Part shown: piece after piece, positions 1-9,967 of the stretch
Numbering within the stretch: the stretch's first letter is position 1
How the letters are laid out: the number at the start of each line of letters is the position of its first letter
Assembly (NCBI GenBank): GCA_023144635.1
Contig: JAGLFH010000014.1
Span: 1 to 64,000 of the forward strand
Direction: 5' to 3'
Length of the DNA: 64,000 nucleotides
Source: Candidatus Auribacterota bacterium
GTDB lineage: Bacteria > Auribacterota > JAFGBW01 > JAFGJP01
Position numbers and translations under genes: made by a program
The notes under the pieces: model-generated
Told to the model about the DNA's origin: nothing
Seen by the model: the letters and a program-made list of their open reading frames with translations, nothing else
Databases searched by the model: none

Positions 1-410
1 CCTGCAAGAGCAGGATTGAAAATATTTCTGCCAAGGCCACCGAAAAAATGTTTCGTTATTATTATAGCAACAGCACTTGATATAGTTACAAGCCACCATG
101 GTACAGTAGATGGGAGGTTAAAAGAAAGCAGGATACCTGTAACAACAGCACTTCCGTCAAAAGATGATCCGTAATTGATCTTCTTGTTATTTCGTGCTTT
201 AAGACAAATAAAATCAAAGATAACACAAGATATTATTGCATTTAAGATGACAAATGCTGCAGATAATCCAAAAAAATAAACTGATGCTAGAATAGCAGGT
301 AAAAGAGCAAGACTTACATCCCACATTATACGGGGAACAGTGTCTTTAGCTTTAAGGAACGGTGCTCCTTTAATAACCTTTATATTTTTTATTTCATTGT
401 TTTCTGGCAT
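1..410 (-). CDS. rnfD: RnfD, electron transport complex subunit D (partial, runs off window start)
   Basis: Minus-strand translation from ATG at 410: MPENNEIKNIKVIKGAPFLKAKDTVPRIMWDVSLALLPAILASVYFFG...HFFGGLGRNIFNPALAG, the RnfD/NqrB signature; directly downstream of rnfC. Confidence 0.9.
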   Translation of the reverse strand, partial: MPENNEIKNIKVIKGAPFLKAKDTVPRIMWDVSLALLPAILASVYFFGLSAAFVILNAIISCVIFDFICLKARNNKKINYGSSFDGSAVVTGILLSFNLPSTVPWWLVTISSAVAIIITKHFFGGLGRNIFNPALA

Positions 411-1719
411 TTTTTCTTATCTCAACTTTTGCAAGTTTTAAATAATGTACAAGAGGTATCCCAGCAGGACAAATATATGAACAACACCCGCACTCGATAC
501 AATCCATAACATGGAGATCTTGTAATTGTTTAATATCATTATTATTATATGCCGAAGGAATTTCCGTAGTAGATAGTCCTATAGGGCAGTAAAAGATGCA
601 GCGCCCGCATCGAATACACGGATACTCCTGTTCCATGGGAATTTTATCAAGCACAAGAATACCGGAAGTAGCTTTTATAACAGGGGTTTCAAGATCCAAG
701 ACAGGACTGCCCATCATTGGTCCTCCCATGATCACTAAAGACCCTGAACTTTCATCATATCCGGCTTCTCTAAGAATATCTTTAAGTTTTGTACCTATTT
801 TTACTTTATAAGTCCCAGGTTTTTTTAATGAATCTCCTGTTACAGTTGTTAGGCGTTCTATAAGAGGTTTTTTATAATATATTGCCTCATATACTGCAAA
901 AGAAGTGGCTATATTTTGAACAAGTGTACTTGTATCCATAGGAAGGCCGCCTGAAGGGACCTGTTTATTTAATACAGCCTCTATAAGCTGCTTTTCTCCA
1001 CCCTGAGGATAACGTGTTGGAAGTATATTTAGTTCTATTCCAGCATCTGATAAAGAAGCGTTTTTTAACTTTTCGATAGCATTAGGTTTGTTATCTTCAA
1101 TAGCAATAATAATTTTTTTTGCATTTACAGCTTTTTGAATTAATTTAGCTCCTAATTTTATGCCGTCAATGTTGTTAATTATAAGTGTTTCATCTGCAGT
1201 CAGATAAGGTTCGCATTCTGCGGCGTTTATTATCAGAGTATCAATTTTTTTTCCTTTTGGAGGCAATAACTTTACATGAGTTGGAAATGATGCTCCTCCC
1301 ATTCCGACGATTCCTGCTTTCTGTATATTGTCAATAATATCTTTGGAAGATATATTTTCGATAGAGATGTCTTCTTTATTATCTGATCCTTTTATTTCTG
1401 CATCTTTATCAGGGGTTATTACAACAGAAAGTATTTTCTTGCCGGAAGAATGAGGAAAAATATCTATATCTTTTACAGTACCTGTTACGCTGGAATGGAT
1501 AAAGGAAGAGACAAAACCTGATGGGGTACCGATAATATCGCCAACATTGAGATGATCGCCCTTTTTCACAGTTACTGTTGCAGGTGCTCCAATATGCTGG
1601 GTAAGCGGTATTACTACCTCTTCACCGGGAGATGATGTGAGTATAGAGCTTCCTCTCGAAATTTCTTTATGATCTTTCGGATGAATGCCGCCTTTAAATT
1701 TTGATCTGGAAAATATCAT
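394..1719 (-). CDS. rnfC: RnfC, electron transport complex subunit C
   Basis: RYPQGGEKQLI motif, GMGGASFPTHVKL, two CxxCxxC...CP ferredoxin motifs (CIRCGRCIFYCP, CIECGCCSYICP). Confidence 0.97.
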   Translation of the reverse strand: MIFSRSKFKGGIHPKDHKEISRGSSILTSSPGEEVVIPLTQHIGAPATVTVKKGDHLNVGDIIGTPSGFVSSFIHSSVTGTVKDIDIFPHSSGKKILSVVITPDKDAEIKGSDNKEDISIENISSKDIIDNIQKAGIVGMGGASFPTHVKLLPPKGKKIDTLIINAAECEPYLTADETLIINNIDGIKLGAKLIQKAVNAKKIIIAIEDNKPNAIEKLKNASLSDAGIELNILPTRYPQGGEKQLIEAVLNKQVPSGGLPMDTSTLVQNIATSFAVYEAIYYKKPLIERLTTVTGDSLKKPGTYKVKIGTKLKDILREAGYDESSGSLVIMGGPMMGSPVLDLETPVIKATSGILVLDKIPMEQEYPCIRCGRCIFYCPIGLSTTEIPSAYNNNDIKQLQDLHVMDCIECGCCSYICPAGIPLVHYLKLAKVEIRKNARKQ

Positions 1720-2094
1720 AATATCATTTTGGTGAAATTAAGATTATTTTTATATCATAAATGTAATTTTGTATAAAGTAAAAAGTTAAATTAATGAGCA
1801 CGTGATTTATGGAGTGAACCACGTAGTGGCGACGTTACTTACTTGTAGCGGAGCAAACATAAATCGCAGTGCAAATTAATCCTGAGCGAGTGAAACGAGT
1901 CGAAGGATAGAAGTAAAACAAGTGCATATCCGTGAATTTCTGTGTAACTCTGTAGATAATTAGCTTCGCCGTTGTTAGTAGTTAGTTTTTAGTTGTTAGT
2001 AAAAAAACTCTGATCCTTTTTTATCCTGTAAATCTGCGTCCCATTTCTCTTTTGCTTTTCTGTCGTCTGTTTTCTACCTTCTGTCCTCTTTTAA

Positions 2095-3486
2095 TCAATA
2101 TGCGTTCTTTTTTGAAAAAAATGATAAAAAGAGTATGCGGATATCAAGGAGTATTGACCAGTTCTCAATATAGAAAAGATCATACTTTATTCTTTCTTCA
2201 ATAGAAGTATTACCCCTAAGCCCGTGAATTTGGGCCCAACCAGTAATACCTGATTTTACGAGATGGCGTGCCATATACCTAGGAATATCTTCTTTGAATT
2301 TTTCTACAAAATGAGGCCTTTCAGGACGAGGCCCGACAAGCGACATATCGCCGATAAATACATTAAAAAGCTGAGGCAGTTCATCCAAATTCTTTGAACG
2401 GAGCCATTTCCCTATTTTAGTCCTCCTAGGATCATCTTTTGAAGCAAAAACAGGTCCTGTATCTGATTCTGCTTCAGTATACATTGTTCGGAATTTTAGA
2501 AGAGTGAAATCCTTTCCATCTTCTCCGCATCGCTTTTGTTTGTAAAAAATATTCCCTTCAGAATCTTTTTTTATCAATACAGCAACAAAAAACATAAAAG
2601 GAGAAAGCAGTATAATGCCGAAAAATGAACCTGTTAAATCCATGATCCTTTTAATTAAGCGGTTATGAAGCTGTTCAAGAGGGCTTCTTTTTAATTCAAG
2701 AAGAGAAATACCGTCTATATTAATGATATTTACATTAGTGGTGATTATATTAAAGATATCAGGCGCAATATGAAAGGATATCATGTTCTTTTCGCATTCA
2801 AGTATTATGTTTACCATTTGTTCATGAGTAATATTGCGCGAGATGACAATTATTTCATTTATGTTATTTTCCTTACATTTTTTGAAGACAGATTCCAGGG
2901 GATCAGTTGTTTTATCACCTTGAAAAATTTTTTCGGAATCAATGGATTCTATACTGCTAAAACCCCAAGAAAAGTCTTTTTTAAACGAGTTCTCAAGTTT
3001 TTTAACATCATCGCCTGTACCAAAAATAAGGATCTTACTCTTTCTTAAATATTTTTTTTGTAACAATATTTCCAGTTTTATCTCAGAATAGCGAAACATA
3101 AGAAGCAGGGTAAATCCAATAGGGGTAAAAAGAGCAAGAAAAAGTCTGGAATAAGTTTCTCCACGATAAAAATAATAAATAAGAAGTACTACTAGTATGG
3201 AGAGCAGGAAAGCCTTAAAAGTTGTTTCTGTACGGATATTTATTTCAAAAAAACGTCTTTCTTTATAGAGATTGAATGACTTAAAGACAATAATAAAAGA
3301 TATTAAAAGAAGAGGTAGAACAGTAAGATAACTTTTAAAAGTTGGTATACCTCTTGAAACATCAAAGGCAGTATAAAACCTAAGATAAAAAGTAAGTGTA
3401 AACGAAATAAAAAGACTTAAAAGATCCAAAAGGATCGTAAGTAATGAAAAATAGTATGTTCTTTTGAACCGTCTCATAATAACCAA
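2095..3486 (-). CDS. exopolysaccharide biosynthesis polyprenyl-phosphate sugar phosphotransferase (bacterial sugar transferase family)
   Basis: N-terminal TM helices plus C-terminal KRIMDLTGSFFGIILLSP...KFRTMYTEAE...LDELPQLFNVFIGDMSLVGPRPERP...KSGITGWAQI. Confidence 0.95.
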   Translation of the reverse strand: MVIMRRFKRTYYFSLLTILLDLLSLFISFTLTFYLRFYTAFDVSRGIPTFKSYLTVLPLLLISFIIVFKSFNLYKERRFFEINIRTETTFKAFLLSILVVLLIYYFYRGETYSRLFLALFTPIGFTLLLMFRYSEIKLEILLQKKYLRKSKILIFGTGDDVKKLENSFKKDFSWGFSSIESIDSEKIFQGDKTTDPLESVFKKCKENNINEIIVISRNITHEQMVNIILECEKNMISFHIAPDIFNIITTNVNIINIDGISLLELKRSPLEQLHNRLIKRIMDLTGSFFGIILLSPFMFFVAVLIKKDSEGNIFYKQKRCGEDGKDFTLLKFRTMYTEAESDTGPVFASKDDPRRTKIGKWLRSKNLDELPQLFNVFIGDMSLVGPRPERPHFVEKFKEDIPRYMARHLVKSGITGWAQIHGLRGNTSIEERIKYDLFYIENWSILLDIRILFLSFFSKKNAY

Positions 3487-3559
3487 TTATTGGATTTTTC
3501 TATGATTATAATAGAAATGCTCGAAAAACCAAATATCAAAAGTTTTAATTTATTTATAT

Positions 3560-4795
3560 TTAAAGATCTTCTTTTCTTATAGATTTAAAAATACCTCTTT
3601 CCGGAAGCATTAATTCTATGGTATCAAAATCATAAAAGTCATATATTTTGCATATCGTTTTAGTGTTTTCAATGCACATCTCGTTGACATTTTTAAACGT
3701 TATATCACCAGAAGACCTACCATTTGGCCTGAAGAGAAATATCAGGCTTTTTTTATCAGAATTGATTTTAAAAGAGCCTTCTATACTTTTTATCTCTGAT
3801 CGTTTTCCTTTTCTATGAATGGTGTTTAACAGATCAGTTGTTACTCTTTGAGCTATTAAGTGAGCAAAAAAATCGTGATTTTCAAAAGAACTTATGTAAA
3901 AATCCTGTTGACGCCAAAGGTCAGGGTGAGGTTGTCCCTTTATCGAATCCGGGATCTCTTTGGAATCCGAGATGTTATTATTGAAAGTATAAATATTAGA
4001 TATTCGCACACTTAAATAGGATGCATTGTTAATACCTATAATAAAATTAATTATAGATCCGTTAGGATATGTGAAAGAACTTTTCAGAAACGTACTCTTC
4101 TTTTCAAAAGAGTGTTTTACTTTGCAGTAAAAAAGCATTCTGTTTTGTGAGACAGCTTTAGTCTTTTGTTCAAGGATCTCATAAGTCATGTATCTTTTCA
4201 TGCTGGATTCAAGAAGATGATCTAATAATTCCTTTGAAAATATTTTCAGGCTTATTTGCGGATTGATCCTTAATATATCATCAAGTGTTTGTGACGGGAG
4301 GCTTTCAAAAAAGAACTCAAGACGTTTTTTGCCTAGTAGATATATATTATTATCAATATTGTAGAGAGTTCTTTTCTTGAATTCCTTTTTATCAATAAGC
4401 GACAGTGAGTATTTTTTTAAGTCATCAATTTTATAAACGTATTTCTTTTCCAGTCCGCTAATGGTGTCACGTGTTATTATATGACAAAATTCTATTTTAT
4501 CTTCAATCTTTGAAAGTGAGTACTGAAGAACACGTGTTATTTCGCTGACTCTCTGATTCTCTTCATCAGAGTTAAAAGGATGTTCTGTAAAAGTCAAAAA
4601 AATTAAATGTTTATCTTTTTGGTCAACTGTTACAATAAACCCATATTTTTTGAAACACATATCCTTTAGGTTATCTAAAGCATCTTTTTTTTCAATCGGT
4701 TTTTTAGAACAGGAAATCTGAAAAAAGAATAATCCAGCACAAAAAAAGCAAAATAGCTTAAAAAAATAATGTGATCTTGTTTTTCTTTTATTCAT
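3560..4795 (-). CDS. putative lipoprotein of unknown function
   Basis: 411-aa ORF with lipobox-like FFFQISCSKK after a hydrophobic stretch. Confidence 0.6.
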   Translation of the reverse strand: MNKRKTRSHYFFKLFCFFCAGLFFFQISCSKKPIEKKDALDNLKDMCFKKYGFIVTVDQKDKHLIFLTFTEHPFNSDEENQRVSEITRVLQYSLSKIEDKIEFCHIITRDTISGLEKKYVYKIDDLKKYSLSLIDKKEFKKRTLYNIDNNIYLLGKKRLEFFFESLPSQTLDDILRINPQISLKIFSKELLDHLLESSMKRYMTYEILEQKTKAVSQNRMLFYCKVKHSFEKKSTFLKSSFTYPNGSIINFIIGINNASYLSVRISNIYTFNNNISDSKEIPDSIKGQPHPDLWRQQDFYISSFENHDFFAHLIAQRVTTDLLNTIHRKGKRSEIKSIEGSFKINSDKKSLIFLFRPNGRSSGDITFKNVNEMCIENTKTICKIYDFYDFDTIELMLPERGIFKSIRKEDL

Positions 4796-4868
4796 AATAA
4801 AATGTATGTATTTAAAATTATTAAAATAATTAAGTTTTTTTTAATGTTATCTATTATAATGGTGATAT

Positions 4869-5624
4869 ATGGAAACAAAAACTAAAAAAAAGTTTCTTTT
4901 TAAAAGACCTGTCAGTTTAAAGCCGGTTCGCACCCACTATTGTCCGGGTTGCGGCCATGGAATAGTTCACCGTCTTATAGCTGAGGTTATAGATACACTA
5001 GGGGTGAGAGAAAGGACAATTGGTGTTGTTCCTGTGGGATGTGCCTGTATTGCTTATGAATATTTTAATTTTGATTCTACAGAATCACCTCATGGAAGAA
5101 CTCCTGCTGTTGCAACAGGAATAAAGCGTTCTCTTCCCAATCACGTTGTATTTACCTATCAGGGAGATGGTGACCTTGCTGCGATAGGAACGGCAGAGAC
5201 ACTTCATGCTGCGAACAGAGGAGAAAATATTACAATAATTTTTGTGAATAATGGAGTTTATGGCATGACAGGAGGACAGATGGCTCCTACAACGCTCACT
5301 GGACAAAAAACTACCACAACCCCAAATGGTAGAACGCCGAAAAATGATGGATATCCTTTAAAAATAACAGAGATTTTAAGCTCTTTGGATGGTGTATGTT
5401 ATGCTGCACGGGGACTGATCACAAGTGTAGCAGAAATAAAAAAATCACGTCAGATGATACTTAAAGCTTTTCAAATGCAGTTAAAATGCGCCGGACTTTC
5501 TATTGTGGAGCTTCTTTCTTCTTGTCCGACATATTGGAGAGTTACACCACTAGAGGCAAAGAATTGGATTGACAAAAAGATGGTTTTATCTTTTAATCCT
5601 GGTGTTTTAAAGGAAATTAAATAA
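4869..5624 (+). CDS. 2-oxoacid:ferredoxin oxidoreductase, beta (TPP-binding) subunit
   Basis: THYCPGCGHGIVHRL, GDGDLAAIGTAE, NNGVYGMTGGQMAPTTL (VorB/KorB family). Confidence 0.93.
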   Translation: METKTKKKFLFKRPVSLKPVRTHYCPGCGHGIVHRLIAEVIDTLGVRERTIGVVPVGCACIAYEYFNFDSTESPHGRTPAVATGIKRSLPNHVVFTYQGDGDLAAIGTAETLHAANRGENITIIFVNNGVYGMTGGQMAPTTLTGQKTTTTPNGRTPKNDGYPLKITEILSSLDGVCYAARGLITSVAEIKKSRQMILKAFQMQLKCAGLSIVELLSSCPTYWRVTPLEAKNWIDKKMVLSFNPGVLKEIK

Positions 5625-5701
5625 AAACTATAAAGTTTTATAGTAAAAAGCGCGATTATTAATTACACAGATATTGTATAATAAAATAAGGGAATTAAAC
5701 C

Positions 5702-5992
5702 ATGGATAGAGAAAAAAAGATAAAACAATACATCCAGAAGCTGCAGTCTGTCCTAAATAAAGCTATAGTTGATTCTTCAGAGTTTCAAAAGCTTAAAAAC
5801 ATCCTAAAAAAAGATGAAAAAGATATGCATATGTTTCTGTTTACTTTTCTTGTAGATAAAGATGCACATGACTTTTTAAATATTTTTGATGAATTTCTTA
5901 AAGAAAGGCTTTCTTCTGAAGACGTTTCGTTTGATGATTCTTGGAATGATAATGATTTTGATTTTTTAAAGAACAATAATATCAAATTTTAG
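5702..5992 (+). CDS. hypothetical small acidic protein
   Basis: 96-aa ORF in the gap between two confident genes, followed by a terminator hairpin. Confidence 0.5.
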   Translation: MDREKKIKQYIQKLQSVLNKAIVDSSEFQKLKNILKKDEKDMHMFLFTFLVDKDAHDFLNIFDEFLKERLSSEDVSFDDSWNDNDFDFLKNNNIKF

Positions 5993-6021
5993 ATTAGGCC
6001 ATGGAGCCCATTTTTGATCTT

Positions 6022-6060
6022 AAAAGACTTCTTTTCCCTAATGGGTAAGGAGGTCTTTTT
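6022..6060 (+). terminator. Rho-independent terminator
   Basis: AAAAGACTTCTTTTCCC-TAAT-GGGTAAGGAGGTCTTTTT, stem with G.T wobble and T tract. Confidence 0.75.
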
Positions 6061-6102
6061 CGTTTAACGGCTAAAAAAATAAGACAAGGATATAATTACT
6101 TT

Positions 6103-8445
6103 ATGCGTCTTTCCGATTTTTTTAATTTAAATGATTTTGATGATGTTATAAAAAACTTTCCGTCAAGGACAGGTTCTCATAGAGATCTTTTGTTAAAAGA
6201 ACTCCGAAAATACTACAAGGTCAATTCAGATCTAGAAAAAAAGACTTCTATTCCTGCCGATGAACTGATACATGCTATTTGGGGCAAGAAAAAAGCTTTT
6301 ACTGATAAAGAGATAAAAAAATTCAAGAAATCATTTTCAGCATTAAAATCCGGCGTGAACCGTTTGCTGAAACAGATGCATAAAAAAGGTAAAAACCCCA
6401 AAGGTATAAGAATAATTCGTGGTAACAGGTTTGGTGTTATAGATGCTGTAAAAGAAGATATTATTGAACAGTTAAGCATCAAAATAAATGCTTTAAGAAT
6501 GTATTTGAGCAAAGTTGAGACAAAAATACAAAAACAAAGTCCCGGCCTTTCAGTGGATGAAAATCCTGATGCTAAAGGAGAACTTTTTAAAGATAACGGT
6601 GTTGAGCAGACCCTTCAGGAAATGGAAAATTTAATAAGTTCAGCAAAGGATGATAAAGAAGAAACCTCTATTCCTCAAGAGCAGGAAGAGAAGCCTGATA
6701 ACCTTAATGAAACAGATAAAGCTGATGATATTCTGGCGAAATCAAAAAAAGATAATGAAAATGAGATGTCAGTAAAACCGCGGGATGTTCAGGCTGCATA
6801 TCTTGATGCCAAAGGAGCAGAGATGATGGACAGAGATATGTTCCTTGATCTTGCTGTAGAAGAGGAAGATATATCTCTTGAAGAAAAAAAGAAAAAAGAA
6901 GAGGAAAAGAAAAAGAGGGATGAAGAGAAAGGTGAAGATAAGAAAGAAGAAAGTAAGGATGAAAATAAAAGAAAAGATGATGATTCAAAGCCTCCGGATG
7001 TAAAACACAAACCTATAAAAGATGAATCTGAAAGAAGGCAGATTGAAGATATAAAAAAAGAACTGGAAGAAATAAGAGAACAGAAAAAAGACTTAGAAAG
7101 CCGTGAAAAAGATCTTAAAGATAAAATGAAGGATATGGAAAAGCGTGAAGATGATATAAAAAAGCGTGAAAAAGATATTGAAAATAAACAGGAAGAGCTG
7201 GAAAAGTTAAAAGATGAATTTGAACAGCAAAATGATGTTCAAAAACAAAAGGAAACAGAAGAAGCTATTAAGCGTCTTGATGAAGAACGGGAAAGGCTTA
7301 AGAAAGAAAAAAAAGAATTAAAAGATCAGCTTGAAAAAATGAAGGAAGAACTTGAAAAGCTTGCAGATCAGTTAAAAGAAATGAATCAGCAGGAAAAAAA
7401 TGGTGAATCTGTTTATGAAGAAATTGACAGACTGGAAAAAAATGCCGGGACACAGGCGGGAGATCTTTCTACAAAAGAAGAAACAGATAAAAAGGAGCAG
7501 ACTCTTGGAATAGATGCAATTTCTCCGGAAGAAGAAGTCAACTTTCTTAAAAAAGCTATTGGTGCTGATTTTGATGAGATGAAACGCTCTTATGCAAAAC
7601 TTGTGAACTCAAAAAGTGGTTCAATTTTGCTTGGAAACGAAAGAAAAATAAAAAATGAACTCCCGAGAAAGAAGGTTTTGTTAGATGAGTTTTATATTGG
7701 AAAGTATCCTATTGTAAATGAACTTTTTCAGCAGTTTGTCGAAAAGACAAATTATGTTACGGATGCAGAAAAAATGGGATATGGATGGGTAATATCGCAA
7801 TCTAAATGGTATGAGCATGTTGAATCATTTAAAAAAGGGAGCTATTCCTTCAAAAGAGGTGGATACAAAAAAGTTAAAAAGGCTAACTGGCGTCATCCTT
7901 TTGGTGTTGACAGCGGTATAGAAGATAAATCTAATCATCCTGTAGTACAGGTATCGTATAGAGATGCACTTGCATTTTGTGAATGGGTAGGAGGTGAACT
8001 TCCTACGGAATTTGAATGGGAATATGCTGCAAAAGCAGGAAAAGATGATAATGTTTACTCATGGGGAAACGAATTTGATCATGATAAATGCAACTCTATG
8101 GAAGCAAATATTCTTGATACAACAAGTGTTGATGTTTATGAAGGGAATGAATGGATGATATTTGATGTTTGCGCAAATACGTGGGAATGGTGTGAAAACT
8201 GGTATATGAGGGATTACACTGGAGTTGTGAATATGTCAAAAAACCCAAAAGGACCTGTTATTGGCTCATATAGGGCTTTAAGAGGTGGATGCTGGTTTTC
8301 TGAAAAAGATGATGTTACTACTTCTAAAAGGTGGAGAGCTCGTGCCATGACATGGAATAATATAATCAGTTTTCGTGTAATAAGACGAGGAAAATTACTA
8401 GATCCTTTGCTGCCAAAGGTGCCTCCATTAACGAACCCCGAATGA
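6103..8445 (+). CDS. long K/E-rich coiled-coil protein with C-terminal formylglycine-generating-enzyme/SUMF1-like domain
   Basis: Coiled-coil run about aa 270-440, then YIGKYPIVNELFQQFVEKTNY...GVDSGIEDKSNHPVVQVSYRDALAFCEWVGGELPTEFEWEYAAKAG...NTWEWCENWY...RALRGGCW. Confidence 0.9.
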   Translation: MRLSDFFNLNDFDDVIKNFPSRTGSHRDLLLKELRKYYKVNSDLEKKTSIPADELIHAIWGKKKAFTDKEIKKFKKSFSALKSGVNRLLKQMHKKGKNPKGIRIIRGNRFGVIDAVKEDIIEQLSIKINALRMYLSKVETKIQKQSPGLSVDENPDAKGELFKDNGVEQTLQEMENLISSAKDDKEETSIPQEQEEKPDNLNETDKADDILAKSKKDNENEMSVKPRDVQAAYLDAKGAEMMDRDMFLDLAVEEEDISLEEKKKKEEEKKKRDEEKGEDKKEESKDENKRKDDDSKPPDVKHKPIKDESERRQIEDIKKELEEIREQKKDLESREKDLKDKMKDMEKREDDIKKREKDIENKQEELEKLKDEFEQQNDVQKQKETEEAIKRLDEERERLKKEKKELKDQLEKMKEELEKLADQLKEMNQQEKNGESVYEEIDRLEKNAGTQAGDLSTKEETDKKEQTLGIDAISPEEEVNFLKKAIGADFDEMKRSYAKLVNSKSGSILLGNERKIKNELPRKKVLLDEFYIGKYPIVNELFQQFVEKTNYVTDAEKMGYGWVISQSKWYEHVESFKKGSYSFKRGGYKKVKKANWRHPFGVDSGIEDKSNHPVVQVSYRDALAFCEWVGGELPTEFEWEYAAKAGKDDNVYSWGNEFDHDKCNSMEANILDTTSVDVYEGNEWMIFDVCANTWEWCENWYMRDYTGVVNMSKNPKGPVIGSYRALRGGCWFSEKDDVTTSKRWRARAMTWNNIISFRVIRRGKLLDPLLPKVPPLTNPE

Positions 8446-8571
8446 CGAATCACGAACGACGATATATGCTCTTTTCCCTTGCCCATAACTTTTACCTATG
8501 AGAGAATAAAAATACGTGAAAATGCAGTTCATAAGATTTTATTTAATATTCAAAAAGTTATCTGGTGTGCC

Positions 8572-9948
8572 ATGGAACAGCAGGAAAAAAATTATGTCGA
8601 AATCTTTGAGCAAAAGCTTGAAGGAAAAGATTATGATTCTCTCAAAAATATGTTGGAGGCCATGCATCCTGCCGACATTGCAGAAACACTTAAAGATATA
8701 GCTCCGATCGATTCCCTTAAAGTATTCTTACTTATATCAGATCCGCAAATTTCCGGTCTTGTTCTGTCACATCTTGGCATTATGGAAGCAGGTGTAGAGC
8801 GGGATATCCTTGAGCATCTAACGGAGGAAAAGATAGCGACTATAATATCTGCAATAGAAAGTGACGAGGCAGCGGATATCTTAAATATTTTTCCTGAAAA
8901 AAAGAGAGCAGCTATCTTAAGTCTTGCTGAATCTGAAGTACAAGTTGAGGTAGAAGAGCTCCTTCAGTATCCGGAAGATACTGCGGGCGGTCTGATGGAT
9001 CATGAATATCTTGCGGTGAACCAGGGTAAGACCATAAAAGAGACTATAAATATTGTAAGACAGGAAATTCTTCCCCAAGAGGCGCGTATTTATTCATATA
9101 TAAACATTTTTGTTGTAGATGATAAGGGATATCTTGTAGGTTATCTTGCGTTAAGAGATCTTCTTATCAAGCATTACAAAAAAACACTTAAGGAAGTGAT
9201 GATAAAAGAGATCATATCAGTGCAGCCGGAAATAGATCAGGAAGAAGTTTCCCGGATATTTATCAAATATGACCTTGTTACTCTTCCTGTAGTAGATAAA
9301 GAAAACCGTATGGTAGGACGTATTACAGTTGATGATGTAATAGATGTTATTCAGGAAGAGGCGACGGAAGATATTTATCGGATGGTTGGTACGGATGATG
9401 AAGAATTGTGGCAAAAATCTGTTTTTAAAGTTGCAGGCATACGGCTTCCATGGCTACTTACAACTCTTATGGGGACGCTTTGTTCTGCTTTAATCTTAAT
9501 GAGCTTCAGGCTTACTCTTGATAAGGTCCTAATGCTTGTTTTTTTTATACCGGCGATCACAGCTATGGGTGGTAATATAGGTATTCAATCATCGACTATT
9601 GTTGTTCGCGGACTTGCTACAGGACATATTGAACTTAATGAGGTGTGGTCCGTTCTTTTTAGAGAATTACGTGTTGGTCTGATAATGGGTGTTGCTTGCG
9701 GCAGTATTGTTGGTGTTGTTGCTTATATTGTTGGAAACAATCCATTGTTGGGATTAATAGTTGGTAGCTCAATGTTCTTTGCGATTCTTGTGGCAGCTAT
9801 GATGGGGTGTCTTACACCTATTACTTTTAAAAAGCTTAATATAGATCCGGCAATTTCTTCCGGACCTTTTGTTACTACTGCCAATGATATAACAGGACTT
9901 CTTATTTATCTTGGGCTTGCAACATCGCTTATTAAATATCTAATATAA
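8572..9948 (+). CDS. mgtE: MgtE family magnesium transporter
   Basis: MgtE_N, CBS pair (HPADIAETLKDI, YPEDTAGGLMDHEYLAV, IDVIQEEATEDIYRMVG) and TM domain (PAITAMGGNIGIQSSTIVVRGLATG). Start trimmed from the TTG at 8479 to ATG 8572. Confidence 0.96.
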   Translation: MEQQEKNYVEIFEQKLEGKDYDSLKNMLEAMHPADIAETLKDIAPIDSLKVFLLISDPQISGLVLSHLGIMEAGVERDILEHLTEEKIATIISAIESDEAADILNIFPEKKRAAILSLAESEVQVEVEELLQYPEDTAGGLMDHEYLAVNQGKTIKETINIVRQEILPQEARIYSYINIFVVDDKGYLVGYLALRDLLIKHYKKTLKEVMIKEIISVQPEIDQEEVSRIFIKYDLVTLPVVDKENRMVGRITVDDVIDVIQEEATEDIYRMVGTDDEELWQKSVFKVAGIRLPWLLTTLMGTLCSALILMSFRLTLDKVLMLVFFIPAITAMGGNIGIQSSTIVVRGLATGHIELNEVWSVLFRELRVGLIMGVACGSIVGVVAYIVGNNPLLGLIVGSSMFFAILVAAMMGCLTPITFKKLNIDPAISSGPFVTTANDITGLLIYLGLATSLIKYLI

Positions 9949-9967
9949 AATTTATTAAAGTTCACAG

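Noticed and set aside
1880-1912. CCTGAGCGAGTGAAACGAGTCGAAGGAT module (also at about 11015 and 55568)
   Set aside because: Looked like a covarying hairpin but the inner positions do not stay paired between copies; kept only as part of the general mosaic.
6704-7010. Antisense ORFs rich in Ser/Phe/Leu opposite the coiled coil
   Set aside because: Shadow of GAA/AAA-rich coding sequence.
8479-8571. TTG-initiated N-terminal extension of MgtE
   Set aside because: ATG at 8572 starts where MgtE homology begins; the upstream sequence partly overlaps the heptamer repeat.
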